64,000 bases of DNA from Dermacoccus abyssi (lineage in GTDB: Bacteria; Actinomycetota; Actinomycetes; Actinomycetales; Dermatophilaceae). How positions within the stretch are numbered: position 1 is the first letter of the stretch; each line of letters opens with the position of its first letter. The DNA lies in the NCBI RefSeq assembly GCF_034541975.1, contig NZ_JAVYJM010000001.1. One strand, written 5' to 3'. The notes below the pieces were generated by a model, which saw only the letters and a list, made by a program, of their open reading frames with translations, was not told the origin of the DNA and ran no database searches. Below are positions 62,212 through 64,000 of this stretch, piece by piece. Made by a program: the position numbers and the translations under genes.

Positions 62212-62481
62212 TCAACGGCGCAGGCCGAGGCGCTTGATCAGCGAGCGATAACGCTCGATGTCGACCGACTCGAGGTAGCGAAGCATGCGCTTGCGCTGAC
62301 CGACGAGCAGGAGCAGACCACGACGCGTGTGGTGGTCGTGCGGGTGCTGACGAGCGTGCTCCGTCAGGCCCTTGATGCGCTCCGTGAGGAGGGCAACCTG
62401 CACCTCGGGCGAGCCCGTGTCGCCTTCGGACGTGCCGTACTCGGCGATGATCTTCTTCTTCGTCTCAGCATTCAGGGCCAT
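62212..62481 (-). CDS. rpsO: 30S ribosomal protein S15
   Basis: 89 aa, the standard length, from ATG 62481. Motifs are AEYGTSEGDTGSPEVQVALLT, read in two parts, HDHHTRRGLLLLVGQRKRML and the C-terminal YRSLIKRLGLRR. It binds the central domain of 16S rRNA. Upstream of pnp as expected. Confidence 0.97.
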   Translation of the reverse strand: MALNAETKKKIIAEYGTSEGDTGSPEVQVALLTERIKGLTEHARQHPHDHHTRRGLLLLVGQRKRMLRYLESVDIERYRSLIKRLGLRR

Positions 62482-62572
62482 GCCCAACTCCTTCAACACA
62501 TCGTTGCGCGGTGCTCCCAGGCCTGTTCACTGGGGCGCTCTTGGTCCGCGGCCGATCGACGGCAGAGTTCAG

Positions 62573-62601
62573 ATTATCAGCGGGGCCGGGTGCCGACCTA
62601 A
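62573..62601 (-). promoter_or_regulatory. Candidate rpsO promoter
   Basis: On the minus strand TTAGGT (62601-62596) and GATAAT (62578-62573) are separated by 17 bp, about 90 bp before the rpsO ATG. The -35 overlaps the stop codon of the upstream transporter gene. Confidence 0.45.
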
Positions 62602-63491
62602 TCAGCGCGGGAGCCCTCGGCGAAGCGCGGCGTCGCGTCGAACGCGGCACGACGCGAGGCACGGCGCAGCGCAACCATGATCGGTCGACCCGCGACGAGG
62701 ATGAGGGCGACGTTCGTGATGACGCGCCCGAGGTCCCAACCCAGCGACGTGGCCAGAGTGTAGGCGACGAAGCGTGCGAGGTTGTCGCCCAGCGGCGCGC
62801 CGGGCACCGGCATGATGGCCGGGTCGTCGCCGGTGGCGAACGGCCAGAAGGACATGTTGAGCACGAACCCGTAGGCGAGCGACGCGAAGGCGCCGTAGAC
62901 GCACAGCAGGAGCAGTTCGAGCGGCCACCTGAGCCCGCGCCGCCACGGCAGAAGGCCGGCGCCCATGGCGACCCAGGCCGCTCCGAGCATCTGGTACGGC
63001 AACCACGGGCCGATGCCCGCAGTGAGCACGGCGGAGGCGAACATGCTCGTCGCGCCGAGCGCGAAGCCGAAGCCTGCTCCGAAGACGCGGCCGCCGAGGA
63101 CGAGAAGGAAGAACATCACCTCGATACCGCCGGTCCCCGCACCGAGGGGGCGCAGGACGGCATCCACGGCGGACAGGACGCCGAGCATCGCGACGGCCTT
63201 CGCGTCCATCCCGCCGTCCGCGATCTCGGCCAGGACCACGACGAGCATGAGCGGCAGGAGGATGGCGAAGAGCATCGGGGCGTCACGGCTGTGGCCGGCG
63301 ACGGCCGAGTGCTCCTCGACGAGGAGGGGCCACAGGTTCGCGAGCAACCCGATGAGGCTGACGACGAGGATCGTGGCGGCGCTGCGCGGCTGCAGACGGA
63401 CGGCGCTCGTTGCCTTCGAGCGGGCGGCGCGTTTCACCGGCCGGGCGGTGCCCGCGCGCCCTTCCGGGTTCGCAGAAGCCTGCGGACTCAT
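62598..63491 (-). CDS. ECF transporter S (substrate-specificity) component
   Basis: 297 aa. A basic N-terminal tail precedes about six membrane segments (SAATILVVSLIGLLANLWPL, FAILLPLMLVVVLAEIADGG, VMFFLLVLGGRVFGAGFGFA, MLGAAWVAMGAGLLPW). This looks like an ECF-type S component of the CbrT-like group, which takes up vitamins such as cobalamin or related molecules. The ligand cannot be inferred. The ATG overlaps the upstream ATPase stop (ATGA), confirming the transporter module. Confidence 0.82.
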   Translation of the reverse strand: MSPQASANPEGRAGTARPVKRAARSKATSAVRLQPRSAATILVVSLIGLLANLWPLLVEEHSAVAGHSRDAPMLFAILLPLMLVVVLAEIADGGMDAKAVAMLGVLSAVDAVLRPLGAGTGGIEVMFFLLVLGGRVFGAGFGFALGATSMFASAVLTAGIGPWLPYQMLGAAWVAMGAGLLPWRRGLRWPLELLLLCVYGAFASLAYGFVLNMSFWPFATGDDPAIMPVPGAPLGDNLARFVAYTLATSLGWDLGRVITNVALILVAGRPIMVALRRASRRAAFDATPRFAEGSRAD

Positions 63492-64000
63492 GACGGCACT
63501 CCGAGCACCGTCAGCGCATCGCTCAATGTGAGAGCGGGAACGGGCGCGAGCACCTTCGCCATCTGTGGGGCCAGGGCGGGCGACGCCGTGAGCACGTCGC
63601 GTGCACTGCCGGTGGCGATGAACTCTCCCCCGGCCATCTGGATGACCTCGTCGGCCACTGCAGCGGCAAACTCGACGTCGTGCGTCGCCACGAGAACGGC
63701 CCGCCCTTCGTCGGCGCGCCTGCGCAGGATCGCCCGCAGGGCCTCCTTGCCGGCGTAGTCGAGACCGCGGGTCGGTTCGTCGAGCACGAGCACCTGAGGT
63801 TCGGCCACGAGCTGGACGGCGAGGACGAGCGCGAGGCGCTGCCCTTCGGACAGGTCGCGGGGATGCATGGCCGGGTCGATGCCCGGGGCCAGGTTCGCGA
63901 GGTACGCCTGGGCAGCACCGGGCTCGCGGCCGGCGTCGGAATCGGCCTGCGCGAGTTCCTCCCCCACCGTGTCGAGGTAGAGGAGGTCCCCGGCGGTCTG
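63488..64000 (-). CDS. Energy-coupling factor ABC ATPase (5' end outside window)
   Basis: C-terminal ~170 residues of an ABC ATPase. Visible are the signature DLSEGQRLAL, Walker B QVLVLDEPTRGLD, D-loop and switch histidine in VATHDVEFAA. The upstream part, including this nucleotide domain's Walker A, lies past base 64000. ECF ATPases in actinobacteria are often two ATPase domains fused, so this could be the second half. It is coupled to the S component by a four-base overlap. Confidence 0.87.
   Translation of the reverse strand, partial: QTAGDLLYLDTVGEELAQADSDAGREPGAAQAYLANLAPGIDPAMHPRDLSEGQRLALVLAVQLVAEPQVLVLDEPTRGLDYAGKEALRAILRRRADEGRAVLVATHDVEFAAAVADEVIQMAGGEFIATGSARDVLTASPALAPQMAKVLAPVPALTLSDALTVLGVPS

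Overview
This 64 kb window is chromosomal DNA from a high-GC actinobacterium. Gene content and order fit the Micrococcales, perhaps Dermacoccaceae, although no rRNA is present to settle this. The evidence is strong GC3 bias, the conserved DUF3046-recA-recX-miaB block, the clgR-cinA-pgsA-rimO block, the dapA-rnj-ftsK neighbourhood, an actinobacterial SOS box, a SAM-IV riboswitch and a mycobacterial-type desaturase/ferredoxin-reductase pair. Most long antisense frames are GC-bias shadows and are left out.

Layout. 1-14.1 kb, nearly all minus strand: a DegV-family protein (cut by the window edge), leuS, rpsT, holA, a DinG/XPD-type helicase, a GH63-like glycosidase, hflX (apparently starting at CTG), and dapF, with an RsmC-like methyltransferase on the plus strand. 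14.2-18.3 kb: a composition-atypical orphan gene between dapF and miaA, then miaA and a divergent MFS/LysR pair. 18.3-22.3 kb: miaB, recX, recA with an SOS box, DUF3046. 22.4-28.9 kb, plus strand: an SDR, a carboxymuconolactone-decarboxylase-like protein and the large helicase Lhr. 29-32 kb: clgR, cinA, pgsA, rimO, with the last three overlapping end to end.

32.1-43.6 kb is a sulfur/thiol-themed accessory patch around ftsK. It holds a MauE-like membrane protein fused to two thioredoxin-fold domains. Next comes a sulfonate-utilisation operon: a cysteine-containing leader peptide, flavin reductase, ssuD, ssuC, then a single gene in which the ATPase SsuB and the substrate-binding protein SsuA are fused. 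On the other side of ftsK is a class V aminotransferase/cysteine-desulfurase-like gene under a SAM-IV riboswitch. This is the most unusual region of the window.

44-49 kb: RNase J and dapA (minus) facing thyA, dihydrofolate reductase and an azlCD exporter with a histidine-rich N-terminus (plus). 49.3-53.7 kb: a likely membrane-lipid module of acyl desaturase, ferredoxin reductase, PucR-type regulator and hemolysin III/TrhA protein. 53.8-59.5 kb: a frameshifted hypothetical gene, DedA, SRPBCC, dapB, a PhoD-like phosphatase and a YihY-type membrane protein. 59.6-64 kb: pnp, rpsO and an ECF-type transporter (S component plus truncated ATPase). No tRNA, rRNA, CRISPR array, insertion sequence or prophage was recognised.
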